Source: an uncultured Lachnospiraceae bacterium (GTDB lineage: Bacteria; Bacillota; Clostridia; Lachnospirales; Lachnospiraceae). Taken from it: a stretch of 64,000 bases of DNA. The notes beneath the pieces were generated by a model. That model was given only the letters and a program-made list of their open reading frames with translations. It ran no database searches and was not told where the DNA came from. The stretch is from positions 1-64,000 of the forward strand of contig CAMNRH010000011.1 of the NCBI GenBank assembly GCA_946552115.1, read 5' to 3'. Each line of letters opens with the position of its first letter. The first letter of the stretch is position 1. A program made the translations under genes and the position numbers. Shown here piece after piece: positions 10,847-21,497 of this stretch.

Positions 10847-11441
10847 ACAATTCTGTCCGTCCGTCAAGCGCCCGAAGCAGCGTTATCTCGTCAATATATT
10901 CCAAATCCCCTCCTACCGGCACTCCGCTTGCAATCCTGCTAACCTTAATCCCCGTCGGCTTTATCAGCTTGCTAATATACATCGCCGTTGTCTCCCCCTC
11001 AAGGCTTGAATTGGTAGCTATAATTACTTCATCCACTTCCTTTTCAAGACGTCCAATAAGCTCCTTTAGCTTAATATCGCCTGGTCCGATTCCAAGCATC
11101 GGCGAAATGGCTCCATGCAGCACATGATATACTCCTTCATATTTTCCCGTTTTTTCATATGCCGCCAGATCCCGTGTATTTTCTACTACCATAATCGTCC
11201 TGTGATCCCGGTTTTCATTGGCACAAATCGGGCATAGCTCCTGATCGGTAAGCGTGCAGCATTCCCTGCAGTACCGCACATTTTCTCTTGCCTCTACCAT
11301 TGTATCCGCAAGTCTTCTTACATCTGCCGGCGGCAGATGTATCAAGTGAAAAGCCAGCCTTGCCGCTGACTTTGTACCGATTCCCGGGAGATGGGACAAT
11401 TCTTCAATTAATTTACGAATCTGGTTACTATAGTAATCCAT
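10845..11441 (-). CDS. recR: Recombination protein RecR
   Basis: 198 aa; LPGIGTKSAARLAFHL, CRECCTLTDQELCPIC zinc finger, Toprim. Confidence 0.95.
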   Translation of the reverse strand: MDYYSNQIRKLIEELSHLPGIGTKSAARLAFHLIHLPPADVRRLADTMVEARENVRYCRECCTLTDQELCPICANENRDHRTIMVVENTRDLAAYEKTGKYEGVYHVLHGAISPMLGIGPGDIKLKELIGRLEKEVDEVIIATNSSLEGETTAMYISKLIKPTGIKVSRIASGVPVGGDLEYIDEITLLRALDGRTEL

Positions 11442-11464
11442 GAAAGCAGCTCCTTATCTGATAA

Positions 11465-11815
11465 CTAAAACAGTCCCGGCATTCCGCCACCCATTCCGCC
11501 TGTGAATTTAGACATGGAGCTGGCTGATTCTGCATCCACCTTTTCTAACGCCTCATTCACCGCTGCCACAATCAAATCCTCCAGCATTTCAACATCCTCA
11601 GGATCCACAACCTCTTCATCAAGCTTTACTTTCAGCATTTTTTTTGCCCCTGACACCGTTACCTCCACAGCGCCTCCGCCCGCTGTTGCGGAAAATTCCT
11701 TTGTCTCCATTTCCTTTGCCTGCTCTTCCATCTGGCGCTGCATCTTCTGCGCCTGCTTCATAAGATTTGCCATATTTCCCGGCATTCCGCCTTGAAATCC
11801 TCCTCGTTTTGCCAT
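11465..11815 (-). CDS. YbaB/EbfC-family nucleoid-associated protein
   Basis: MAKRGGFQGGMPGNMANLMKQAQKMQRQM; start chosen by strong RBS GGAGGAG. Confidence 0.93.
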   Translation of the reverse strand: MAKRGGFQGGMPGNMANLMKQAQKMQRQMEEQAKEMETKEFSATAGGGAVEVTVSGAKKMLKVKLDEEVVDPEDVEMLEDLIVAAVNEALEKVDAESASSMSKFTGGMGGGMPGLF

Positions 11816-11856
11816 ACTATTCTCCTCCTGTTTTTCCCTTGCCATAATATTTTCTA

Positions 11857-13428
11857 TCAATCGTCTTCTATCGTTATTTCCATATGAATTACTTTCTCTA
11901 TATCAATAAAGCTATCCTCAAATCTACCTCCGTCTTCCATATGACGAACGTCCAGATCCATCTGTTTTCCTGTTTTCTGCGCAATGAGCCCCCTAATTTC
12001 CTCCTTATGCGCTTCACTTCCCACAGCGCCCGCGCTCACCTCGTCCGGAAGCACAATTATCAGTCTGTTTCCGTCTCCTGCACTAAGCCGCGCTTTTTTT
12101 AAATATGTCCGAAGAAGCGGAGAGGTCTCATTTACGACTGAGCGAAAATCCTTTACGACTGCCTTTACATCCTCATTTAACGCCTGGGGAAGCACCGGTT
12201 TTTTTTCACTTCCCGCTTCGGAAATCTGCTCCGCACATACAGCTCTTTCTTTCACTGGCGCCGCAGAAATCACTCCCTCTTCTATCTGCTTTTCAATCGC
12301 CCGGATACGTTCAAGCAGCGTATCCGTTCCTGTTTCCATCTGGGGCCTGCATAATTTAATCAGCGTAATTTCCAAAAGAACCCTTTTTTGCGACGCATAT
12401 TTAAGCTGGCTTGTCAAATCAGAAAAAATACGAATATAGCGAATCAATGTATCATTTTCAATCAGCCCCGCCTCTTCCTTAAGCCTCTCAAGATTTTCCG
12501 TTGACACATCCAGCACATCCTCCATATTATCCGAGCATTTAACGAGCAGAAGATTTCTTAAATACCATGTAAAGTCTATGGAAAGCTGAGAGAGCTCTCT
12601 TCCCTGAATCACCAGCTCATCCACCGTCTCAATTACCGCGCTCACATCGAACGTAAGAAGCTCTCTTAAAAGTCTGCTGAACACCTCCGTATCAACCGCT
12701 CCCAGCACCTCCAGCACGTGATCATAGGTAAGAGTTTCCCCAATATAAAATGCCGCGCACTGATCAAGAAGACTTAAGGCATCACGCATTGAACCGTCCG
12801 CCATCCTTGCGATATAGCGAACCGCTTTCTCCTCCACATCCCATTTTTCCTTTTCAATCAGCTCGATAAGTCTTGCCGAAATTGTTTCTATGGAAATGCG
12901 TTTAAAATCATATCTCTGACAACGGCTTAATATCGTAACCGGAATTTTATGCGCTTCTGTTGTCGCCAGAATAAAAATTACATATTCCGGGGGCTCCTCC
13001 AATGTCTTAAGAAGCGCATTAAAAGCGCCGATAGAAAGCATATGCACCTCATCTATAATATAGACCTTGTATCTGCCCTCTGTCGGCCTGTAAGAAACCT
13101 CTTCCCGAATTTCCCGAATATTATCTACGCCGTTATTAGATGCAGCGTCTATTTCAATTACGTTCATGGAGGTCCCTGCAGCTATGGAACGGCACATTTC
13201 ACATTCCCCGCAGGGGCTCCCATCTATTGAGTGTTCGCAATTTACCGCTTTGGCAAATATTTTTGCTACCGTAGTTTTCCCCGTCCCCCGTGTCCCGCAG
13301 AACAGATACGCATGTCCGATACGGTTCGCTTTAATCTGATTTTTTAGCGTTGCCACAATGGCATCCTGTCCCTTTACATCTTCAAATTCATCCGGACGAA
13401 ATTTCCGGTATAGTGCCATATACGACAT
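11857..13428 (-). CDS. dnaX: DNA polymerase III subunit gamma/tau
   Basis: 523 aa; GHAYLFCGTRGTGKTTVAKIFAKAVNCE, Zn module, YIIDEVHMLS. Confidence 0.95.
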   Translation of the reverse strand: MSYMALYRKFRPDEFEDVKGQDAIVATLKNQIKANRIGHAYLFCGTRGTGKTTVAKIFAKAVNCEHSIDGSPCGECEMCRSIAAGTSMNVIEIDAASNNGVDNIREIREEVSYRPTEGRYKVYIIDEVHMLSIGAFNALLKTLEEPPEYVIFILATTEAHKIPVTILSRCQRYDFKRISIETISARLIELIEKEKWDVEEKAVRYIARMADGSMRDALSLLDQCAAFYIGETLTYDHVLEVLGAVDTEVFSRLLRELLTFDVSAVIETVDELVIQGRELSQLSIDFTWYLRNLLLVKCSDNMEDVLDVSTENLERLKEEAGLIENDTLIRYIRIFSDLTSQLKYASQKRVLLEITLIKLCRPQMETGTDTLLERIRAIEKQIEEGVISAAPVKERAVCAEQISEAGSEKKPVLPQALNEDVKAVVKDFRSVVNETSPLLRTYLKKARLSAGDGNRLIIVLPDEVSAGAVGSEAHKEEIRGLIAQKTGKQMDLDVRHMEDGGRFEDSFIDIEKVIHMEITIEDD

Positions 13429-13452
13429 CTGCTCACACCTCTGCCTTTATTC

Positions 13453-14535
13453 TTATTTATCGCCAAAGCTGATTCCCGAAAGCCTTGCCTCCTTAATAAT
13501 ATCAGACTCCGGATCAACATATTTAAGCTTTCCTGCAACCTCAGAAAGAGGAATACGGACAATCTTATCATTCTTAATACCAACCATATTTCCAAAATCG
13601 CCGTCCAGAATCGCCTCTGCCGCTGCCGAACCAAGTCTTGTAGAAAGTACCCTGTCATACGGACAGGGAGAACCGCCGCGCTGCGTATGTCCGGGAATAG
13701 CAATACGTACCTCCTGATCCGTTCTCTTCTGAACTTTCTCCGCCATCTCGTAGGCCACAGAAGGATATTTCTTCTTCGCCTGTTTTTCTTTCATCTCTTT
13801 TTTGGAAAGCTTTGCATCCTTTTTAGAAATCGCACCCTCTGCGACCGCAATAATCGTAAATCTCTTTCCCGCTTCTTTCCGCTTATTAATGGCATCTACG
13901 ATAACGTCAATATCATAAGGTATCTCCGGAAGCAACACAATATCCGCGCCGCCCGCAATTGCTGCATGAAGCGCTACCCAGCCTACCTTATGCCCCATAA
14001 TTTCAACAATAAACACACGGTTATGGGAGGTTGCCGTTGTATGGATTTTATCAATCGTATCCGTAGCAATATCCACTGCACTCTGGAATCCAAATGTCAT
14101 ATCCGTTCCCCAAAGATCGTTATCAATCGTCTTCGGAAGCGTAATAACATTCAAGCTTTCCTCGCGAAGAAGATTCGCCGTCTTATGGGTGCCGTTTCCG
14201 CCTAATATTACCAGACAATTTAAATTCAGCTTATGATAAGTATGCTTCATAGCCTCTACCTTATCAAGCCCATTCTCATCCGGTACTCTCATCAGCTTAA
14301 AAGGTTGTCTGGAGGTGCCCAAAATCGTACCGCCCACCGTCAGAATGCCCGAAAAATCTCTTGATGTCAGCATTTTAAAATTAGAATAAATTAATCCCTT
14401 ATAACCCTCCTGAAATCCATAGATTTCAACCTCATTCTCCTTACATCTGGAATAAATGCCCTTAACAACTCCGCGCATAGCCGCATTCAGCGCCTGACAA
14501 TCACCGCCGCTGGTCAATATACCGATTCTCAACAT
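13453..14535 (-). CDS. 6-phosphofructokinase (mixed-signature clade)
   Basis: MLRIGILTSGGDCQALNAAMRG, GGNGT, PKTIDNDL, PGHTQRGGSP. Confidence 0.92.
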   Translation of the reverse strand: MLRIGILTSGGDCQALNAAMRGVVKGIYSRCKENEVEIYGFQEGYKGLIYSNFKMLTSRDFSGILTVGGTILGTSRQPFKLMRVPDENGLDKVEAMKHTYHKLNLNCLVILGGNGTHKTANLLREESLNVITLPKTIDNDLWGTDMTFGFQSAVDIATDTIDKIHTTATSHNRVFIVEIMGHKVGWVALHAAIAGGADIVLLPEIPYDIDVIVDAINKRKEAGKRFTIIAVAEGAISKKDAKLSKKEMKEKQAKKKYPSVAYEMAEKVQKRTDQEVRIAIPGHTQRGGSPCPYDRVLSTRLGSAAAEAILDGDFGNMVGIKNDKIVRIPLSEVAGKLKYVDPESDIIKEARLSGISFGDK

Positions 14536-14615
14536 ACATCTTTCCTCCTAACTTTCGGCACACTTTAGACACGTACCGCATAAATATAGTATACCTTATT
14601 TTCCAACTTGAAACA

Positions 14616-14677
14616 ATGGGGACAGGGAAAATTTAATTGGGGACGGAGTTTTTTTAATTTTCCCCCGTCCCCAATTG
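14616..14677 (+). repeat. Palindromic repeat R3 (box + hairpin)
   Basis: atggggacagggaaaatttaattggggacggagtttttttaattttcccccgtccccaattg. Confidence 0.93.
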
Positions 14678-14728
14678 TGATATACTATAATTTAGTAATC
14701 ATTTATTAACAGAAAGAAGGCTTTATAC

Positions 14729-15538
14729 TTGGACAGATTAGATATTAAATTGTGGTCACTTGCTGCCAGAGGGCATATTGTTCCGGAACGTTCTCTTCTC
14801 AAAACTCCAAAACAAATTGCTGCAATCAAAAAAAGCGCTGCCCTCAACACCGCTGTTCTCGACCATGTAGAGGCTCACATCCATGCAGGTATGAGCACTG
14901 AGGAAATCGACAGATTAGTCTATGATTTCACTACCAGTCACGGAGGAATTCCGGCGCCGCTTAACTATCAGGGCTTCCCGAAAAGTGTCTGTACCTCGCT
15001 TAATAATGTCATCTGTCACGGCATTCCAAGCGAAACCGAAATATTGCAGGATGGCGATATTCTTAATGTCGATGTTTCTACCATTTTAAACGGATATTAT
15101 TCGGATGCGTCACGTATGTTCACAATTGGTAAAATATCTCCCCGGGCTGCAAAGCTCGTGCGTGTAACAAAAGAATGTGTAGAACGCGGGCTTCACGCCG
15201 CGAAACCGTGGGGACATCTCGGAGATATAGCTTACGCAATCAACACTCATGCCCGCAGAAACGGCTACTCCGTAGTAGAAGATATTGGTGGTCATGGAAT
15301 CGGCCTCGAATTCCACGAGGCGCCTTTTGTAAGCTATGTCACTCAAAAAGGAACAGAAATGGTTCTCGTTCCCGGTATGATGTTTACAATTGAACCAATG
15401 ATAAACGAAAGCAGCCCCGACTTTTTTATCGATGAAGATGACGGATGGACCGTATATACGGAAGACAATGGTTTATCCGCACAAATCGAATATATGGTAC
15501 TGGTTACAGGAAGCGGAATCGAGGTGCTAACAAAGTAA
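14729..15538 (+). CDS. map: Methionine aminopeptidase type I (TTG start)
   Basis: 269 aa; LNYQGFPKSVCTSLNNVICHGIP, VEDIGGHGIGLEFHEAPFV, MFTIEPMI. Confidence 0.93.
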   Translation: MDRLDIKLWSLAARGHIVPERSLLKTPKQIAAIKKSAALNTAVLDHVEAHIHAGMSTEEIDRLVYDFTTSHGGIPAPLNYQGFPKSVCTSLNNVICHGIPSETEILQDGDILNVDVSTILNGYYSDASRMFTIGKISPRAAKLVRVTKECVERGLHAAKPWGHLGDIAYAINTHARRNGYSVVEDIGGHGIGLEFHEAPFVSYVTQKGTEMVLVPGMMFTIEPMINESSPDFFIDEDDGWTVYTEDNGLSAQIEYMVLVTGSGIEVLTK

Positions 15539-15599
15539 TTGGGGACAGGGATAAATCAATTGGGGACGGGGTTTTTTTAATTTTCCCCCGTCCCCAACT
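15537..15599 (+). repeat. Palindromic repeat R4 (box + hairpin)
   Basis: aattggggacagggataaatcaattggggacggggtttttttaattttcccccgtccccaact. Confidence 0.94.
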
Positions 15600-17628
15600 G
15601 TGCAAGAATTAATGCCGAATACGCCCCCATATTTACAACTACATTTCCTTCTTTTACAATATATTCTTCGTATTCCGTCTTATAATCTTTCGCATAAGAA
15701 TAGATCAGCCGATACATTCTACACTCTAAAGGTATCTCAGCCTCCCAGACCGGAACTGTCACCACCTCGCGCTCGCTGCTGTTATTTATAACTACGACAA
15801 TATGCTCTTCATCCAAAAATCTTCCATATGCCAAAATATTCTCCCGCCATGCAAGCATCTTAAGAGAACCCGTACGAAGTGCCTGATAAGACTTATGAAT
15901 GTGTATAACTTCTTTATGGAACGCCAGAAGTCTCTGATTCTCGTTCCCCCACGGATAAGTTCTTCGGTTATCCGGATCCGTGAAACCGCAGACACCGGCT
16001 TCATCTCCATAATACACGGTAGGCGCGCCAACCCACGTCATCTGTATTACAACCGCCTCCCGAAACACCGCTTCATTTACATACTCCTCTGCGGCATGCG
16101 GGCCCAGATGCTCCGCCCTTCCCACCATATGATTCGTTCTCGTAAGAAATCTGGAATGATCATGATTCGAAAGCTCATTCATAGCCACCTGAAGCGACGG
16201 AGACAGCATATTGGACATGTGGTGAGAAATAGAACCGACAAAATGGTCTGCATTTCCCATAAGCTCATCCCGGCTCTCATCACTGTGCTTTTCCATTCCC
16301 GTAAGGAACCATGTCACAGGCTCCATAAATGCATCATAATTCATGACCGTGTCCCACTCGTCTCCCTGAAGCCACTCTCCGGGATCCCCGTAATGTTCCG
16401 CCAGAATAATCGCATTCGGATTCGCCTCTTTCACTGCCTCACGAAACCTTTTCCAGAAATCATGATTATATTCATTACTTCTCCCGAGGTCAGCCGCCAC
16501 GTCCAGCCTCCAGCCGTCCGCATTAAAAGGCGGAGACACCCACTTACGTCCAACTCCCAAAATATATTCACTCAGCTCATCGGAATCCTCATAATTTAAC
16601 TTGGGAAGCGTATCATGCCCCCACCAGCCGTCATAACTTGCATTATACGGCCATCTTTCCGGCCAGTCCTCATAGAATTTGAAATAGCTGTGATAAGGAC
16701 TGTCCGCGGAAACATACGCCCCGGGCGCGTAATTTTCCTGATTTTCATAAACACGCTCTCTATCCATCCACTTATTAAAAGAGCCGCAGTGATTAAAAAC
16801 ACCGTCCAATATAATCTTCATGCCTCTTTTATGAAGCTCCTCCACCAGCTCTATAAACAACTGATTGCTGGCCTCCAGATTTCGAAGATCCGTTGTTCTC
16901 TTCTGATATTTTGTGGCTTTTGAATTATCTGTAACTCCGTCGGGGAGCACCTCGCCTCCGTCCTCCACAATAACGCCGTAATGCGGATCAATATAATCGT
17001 AATCCTGGATATCATATTTGTGATTTGAGGGCGATACGAACAGCGGATTAAAATACAGCACCTCAATGCCGAGTTCCTGGAGATAATCCAGCTTCTCCAT
17101 AACGCCTTTCAAATCCCCTCCGTAAAATTCACGCACTCCCATAGCGTCCGGATACTTATTCCAATCCGTTACTTTCCGGCTGTATCCGCCGATGTAATAA
17201 TACTCATTTGACTCCACATCGTTTGACGTATCTCCATTATAAAAACGGTCCGTGTAAATCTGATAAATTACTGCCCCTTTCGCCCAGTCCGGCGTAAAAA
17301 ATCCGGGAACAATCACAAAATCATAAAACTCAACAATCTCTTTTGAAACACCGCACCTGTTATAATAGCATATCTCTCCGTCGCTTTGAATTTCAAAACA
17401 ATAGTGAAAAGGGCTGTCATTTAGTCTCCAGCGAATCCCATAGTAGTCAAACTCACCCTCCGACCTCTCCTTTTCCATATCATATCCGCCAACTGCAGTA
17501 ATCAGCCTGATGCGCAGGTCATCTCCCCTTGCCGCACGGAACCGAAGAGTAATCACCTCATTTTTCTCTGCCTGCGGCGGTACCACATAAGCCGCTGTAC
17601 CATCACAGAATAACGCCTGTTTCCTCAT
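15577..17628 (-). CDS. GH13 alpha-amylase / neopullulanase-like
   Basis: 683 aa; VIYQIYTDRFYNGD, DGVFNHCG, DGWRLDVAADLGR, EHYGDPGEWLQGDEWDTVMNYDAF, NHDHSR. Confidence 0.9.
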   Translation of the reverse strand: MRKQALFCDGTAAYVVPPQAEKNEVITLRFRAARGDDLRIRLITAVGGYDMEKERSEGEFDYYGIRWRLNDSPFHYCFEIQSDGEICYYNRCGVSKEIVEFYDFVIVPGFFTPDWAKGAVIYQIYTDRFYNGDTSNDVESNEYYYIGGYSRKVTDWNKYPDAMGVREFYGGDLKGVMEKLDYLQELGIEVLYFNPLFVSPSNHKYDIQDYDYIDPHYGVIVEDGGEVLPDGVTDNSKATKYQKRTTDLRNLEASNQLFIELVEELHKRGMKIILDGVFNHCGSFNKWMDRERVYENQENYAPGAYVSADSPYHSYFKFYEDWPERWPYNASYDGWWGHDTLPKLNYEDSDELSEYILGVGRKWVSPPFNADGWRLDVAADLGRSNEYNHDFWKRFREAVKEANPNAIILAEHYGDPGEWLQGDEWDTVMNYDAFMEPVTWFLTGMEKHSDESRDELMGNADHFVGSISHHMSNMLSPSLQVAMNELSNHDHSRFLTRTNHMVGRAEHLGPHAAEEYVNEAVFREAVVIQMTWVGAPTVYYGDEAGVCGFTDPDNRRTYPWGNENQRLLAFHKEVIHIHKSYQALRTGSLKMLAWRENILAYGRFLDEEHIVVVINNSSEREVVTVPVWEAEIPLECRMYRLIYSYAKDYKTEYEEYIVKEGNVVVNMGAYSALILAQLGTGEN

Positions 17629-19492
17629 GACTTTCAGCCCCTTCTAAATAGGTCTCATTTATACTATTCTCAACAAATAATGCTTCAAATTCTTCTCTGG
17701 ATATCTTTTCTTTCTCCAAAAGTAAATCCGCGCATGCATGAAGAACATCATCATATTTATGAATAATATTCTTTGCGTTGTTATAGCATTCATCAATAAT
17801 TCTCTTTACCTCTTTGTCAATCATAGAAGCGACACCTTCCCCATAACGTCTGTGCGTATGGGTCAAATCTCTTCCAATAAACACCTCATCGCCGTCATCA
17901 TCATAACTAATCAAGCCGATCTCTTCAGACATACCGAATTTTGTAACCATCGACTTCGCAAGTCCCGTCGCCTGCTTAATGTCCTGAGAAGCTCCTGTCG
18001 TAATATCGTCAAATACCTCTTCCTCAGCCACGCGGCCGCCAAGCGCTACCGTAATATCCTGAAGCATTTTCCCTTTTGTATTAAACATCTCATCCCTTTC
18101 CGGAAGCGGCATCGTATATCCTCCTGCCCCTCCGGTCGGAATAATCGATACACTGTACACCGGCCCCACATCCGGCAAAATATGGAACAGAATTGCGTGA
18201 CCCGCTTCATGAAATGCAGTAATGCGTTTTTCCTTATCGGAAATTACCCGGCTTTTTTTCTCTGCCCCGATACCGACCTTAACAAACGCTTTCTTAACAT
18301 CCTCCTGTAAGAGAAACATCCGGCTTTCCTTAGCCGCAATAATCGCTGCCTCGTTCAACAAATTTTCAAGATCCGCGCCCGTAAACCCGGCCGTTGTCTG
18401 GGCAATCTGCTTAAGATCAATTTCCTCGCTGAGCGGTTTCCCGTTCGCATGAACCTTAAGAATTTCCTCTCTCCCCTTTACATCCGGCTTTCCGACCATA
18501 ACCTTTCTGTCAAAGCGTCCCGGACGCAAAATCGCCGGATCAAGAATATCTACGCGGTTTGTCGCGGCCATAACAATAATTCCTTCGTTGACTCCAAATC
18601 CGTCCATTTCTACAAGAAGCTGATTCAGTGTCTGCTCCCTCTCGTCATGTCCGCCGCCCATACCGGTGCCTCTTCTTCTTGCCACGGCATCTATCTCGTC
18701 AATGAAAATAATACACGGCGCATTTCTTTTCGCCTCCTCGAACAAATCCCGCACACGTGAAGCACCCACGCCGACAAACATTTCCACAAAATCGGAACCC
18801 GAAATTGTAAAAAACGGCACGCCCGCCTCTCCTGCCACGGCTTTGGCAAGCAGCGTTTTACCTGTTCCCGGAGGACCTACAAGAAGCACTCCTTTCGGAA
18901 TTCTTGCTCCCACCTGAATATATTTCTTAGGTGTTTTCAGAAAGTCCACAATTTCCTCCAGCTCTTCTTTCTCCTCCTGAAGTCCCGCAACCTGAGAAAA
19001 TGTAATCTTCTTATCTCTTTCCGTACTGAGCCGGGCTCTGCTTTTTCCGAAATTCATCGCCTTAGCATTCGCTCCCCCGCCCTGACGATTCATAAGGAAG
19101 AAAATAACTAAAATTGCCCCTACCGTAATCAGAACCGGAAGAATTGTCGTTGCAAACCAGCTATCCTGCGGAATATCCGGCATCTCAAATCTAATATTTT
19201 TTTCTTTCAGATAATCCTGAATATCGTTGACGTCCGACACATACAGATAACGGAGCTCATCTCCGTTTTTCCCTTTCACTGTAAGTTCCACCCGGCCGGT
19301 CGGCACCGCTTTATTTTGTGTGATGACAACGTTTTTTACACTTTCCGTAGAAACAAGACTCTCGAATTCTTCCCATGTAATCTCATCTTCCCTTTGCTCA
19401 AACTGGTTGGTAAACCACAGCATTGCAAATAAAAATATAATCAGCACAAGCAGCATTCCGCTGCCTAAGCCTTTATTTTTCCTTGTATTCAA
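17603..19492 (-). CDS. ftsH: ATP-dependent zinc metalloprotease FtsH
   Basis: 629 aa; Walker [17 protein letters not shown] zinc site. Confidence 0.96.
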   Translation of the reverse strand: MNTRKNKGLGSGMLLVLIIFLFAMLWFTNQFEQREDEITWEEFESLVSTESVKNVVITQNKAVPTGRVELTVKGKNGDELRYLYVSDVNDIQDYLKEKNIRFEMPDIPQDSWFATTILPVLITVGAILVIFFLMNRQGGGANAKAMNFGKSRARLSTERDKKITFSQVAGLQEEKEELEEIVDFLKTPKKYIQVGARIPKGVLLVGPPGTGKTLLAKAVAGEAGVPFFTISGSDFVEMFVGVGASRVRDLFEEAKRNAPCIIFIDEIDAVARRRGTGMGGGHDEREQTLNQLLVEMDGFGVNEGIIVMAATNRVDILDPAILRPGRFDRKVMVGKPDVKGREEILKVHANGKPLSEEIDLKQIAQTTAGFTGADLENLLNEAAIIAAKESRMFLLQEDVKKAFVKVGIGAEKKSRVISDKEKRITAFHEAGHAILFHILPDVGPVYSVSIIPTGGAGGYTMPLPERDEMFNTKGKMLQDITVALGGRVAEEEVFDDITTGASQDIKQATGLAKSMVTKFGMSEEIGLISYDDDGDEVFIGRDLTHTHRRYGEGVASMIDKEVKRIIDECYNNAKNIIHKYDDVLHACADLLLEKEKISREEFEALFVENSINETYLEGAESHEETGVIL

Positions 19493-19509
19493 TTTACTTA
19501 AGCCCCTTT

Positions 19510-20040
19510 CTACTCCACACCTTCTACAACTCCGATGTATGGTAGATTTCTATATTTTTGCGCATAATCCAACCCGTATCCTACTACGAATTTATCCTCT
19601 ATCTCAAATCCCGTGTAATCCACCTTTACCTCCCGAACTCTTCTATCCGGCTTATCTAGCAATGTACACAGTCTCATACTGTTCGGATGACGCTTGAAAA
19701 GAATCTCAAGAAGATAGGAAAGCGTCCGTCCCGAATCAATAATGTCTTCCACTACCAGTACATCTTTCCCCTCTAACGGTTCATCCAAATCCTTGGCAAT
19801 TTTAACCACTCCGCTGGAAGATGTGCCGCCGCCATAACTGCTCACACTCATAAAATCCATAGAAACAGGAACACTGATTCTCTTGGCAAGCTCACACATA
19901 AAGAATACTCCTCCCTTAAGAACACAGATAAGATGCACCTGCCGCCCTTTATAATCCTCGCTAATCTGCTTTCCTAATTCTTCAATCCTTTTTGCAACTT
20001 CCTCTTCACTGTGCATTACATGAATTGTCTCTGCCATCAT
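19510..20040 (-). CDS. hpt: Hypoxanthine phosphoribosyltransferase
   Basis: PRPP motif VLVVEDIIDSGRTLSYL; located between tilS and ftsH as in Bacillus. Confidence 0.93.
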   Translation of the reverse strand: MMAETIHVMHSEEEVAKRIEELGKQISEDYKGRQVHLICVLKGGVFFMCELAKRISVPVSMDFMSVSSYGGGTSSSGVVKIAKDLDEPLEGKDVLVVEDIIDSGRTLSYLLEILFKRHPNSMRLCTLLDKPDRRVREVKVDYTGFEIEDKFVVGYGLDYAQKYRNLPYIGVVEGVE

Positions 20041-21403
20041 CTTCTCCTCCGTAAAATTCAACTTCTAAAATACGTATCGTTTTTTCTGTCACCTGATACA
20101 TCTGATTTTGCCGATACCCTATCACCCAGATAATATGGGAGCCATCCGCTAAAAGCCAAATTCTGTCCCTCATCTCCCGAGGTATTTTCTCATTAATAAA
20201 GTACTGTTTCAGCTTCTGAGTATTTCCGTTCTTGTCTATTGTCAAATAATCTCCCGGCTCCCTGTGCCTCATTTTTACAGTATTTTTTATTATATCATAG
20301 TCAAACCATTTCGTGTAGATTTTTTTCGGAAAAGCTTCTGATATAACGGTTTTTTCAAAAATTCGAAAACGGGCCTTTTGTTCCGGCAAAGTACCGTCCT
20401 CCGGCAAAATACTGTCCTCCGGCATCCGCCGCTTTTCAAATCGAATACCCTCATAGCACCGTACTGCCGTAAGTCCGTATGGAAGACTCATTCTGCGCCC
20501 CACTTGCTTTTTCAAAAGATCCTTTAGCATCTGCACATGGGGCGACTCAATATTTTTTCTGTAACCTGCCGCCTCACAAATAATACCATGGAGCACATAA
20601 CCTTTAAGCGCTCCGTCTATTTTCCGATAATCCTCTTCAATAAGAAGCAGTTTCCCAGACGAATCCCATACCGTACATTCCTCTTTCAAACGCGAAACTT
20701 CACGTCCGATATAACCGCTCAGCGCATGCATTTGCTCCGCCGTTTCCGCCATATGGGAAATGACCTGCTCATTTATATTTTTTTTCAAATAAGGAATCAC
20801 ATCATTTCTGATCCGGTTTCTTGTGTATACATTCTCCTCATTTGTTTCATCTGTACAATAAGATATTCCCCATTTTTTCAGATATGATACAATTTCCTCC
20901 CGTTTCACACACAATAAAGGCCTAATCCATACGCCGGAGACCGGTGCAATGGCTCCAAGCCCTTTCAGAGCCGTCCCTCTGCACAAATTCCAGAGAAGCG
21001 TTTCCGCATTATCGTTCATATGATGAGCAAGCGCAATTTTCGTTCCTTTCTGCTCCTTTAAAACCTTTTCAAACGCCGCTCTTCTAACCTCGCGCCCGGC
21101 CTCCTCCTCTGTCAGTCCATGCTCTTTCGCATACAGGGGAACATTTTCCCGAAACACTGTACATAAAATCCCCTCCTGCCCGCACACACGGCGCACATAA
21201 GCCTCATCTGCATCTGCACTCTCCCCCCGGATACCATGATGGACATGAACGGCATGAAGAGCAAAGCCCCACTCTTTCGCAAACCTGATAAGTATGAAAA
21301 GAAGGCATATGGAATCCGCTCCTCCCGATACGCCCGCAATCACTTTATCATCCTTTGTAATCATATGATATTTTTCTATATACTGCTTTATCCTTTCATA
21401 CAT
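20006..21403 (-). CDS. tilS: tRNA(Ile)-lysidine synthetase
   Basis: SGGADSICLL PP-loop; MYERIKQYIEKYHMI start at 21403 has RBS AGAGGA. Confidence 0.92.
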   Translation of the reverse strand: MYERIKQYIEKYHMITKDDKVIAGVSGGADSICLLFILIRFAKEWGFALHAVHVHHGIRGESADADEAYVRRVCGQEGILCTVFRENVPLYAKEHGLTEEEAGREVRRAAFEKVLKEQKGTKIALAHHMNDNAETLLWNLCRGTALKGLGAIAPVSGVWIRPLLCVKREEIVSYLKKWGISYCTDETNEENVYTRNRIRNDVIPYLKKNINEQVISHMAETAEQMHALSGYIGREVSRLKEECTVWDSSGKLLLIEEDYRKIDGALKGYVLHGIICEAAGYRKNIESPHVQMLKDLLKKQVGRRMSLPYGLTAVRCYEGIRFEKRRMPEDSILPEDGTLPEQKARFRIFEKTVISEAFPKKIYTKWFDYDIIKNTVKMRHREPGDYLTIDKNGNTQKLKQYFINEKIPREMRDRIWLLADGSHIIWVIGYRQNQMYQVTEKTIRILEVEFYGGEDDGRDNSCNAQ

Positions 21404-21497
21404 CCGGAAATCCTCTGCTTTAATGCGGTTTCTTAATATGCGGTTTACTGATCCTGATAACATATTATAGAACTTTCCGGTAAAATGCAAGACATCG

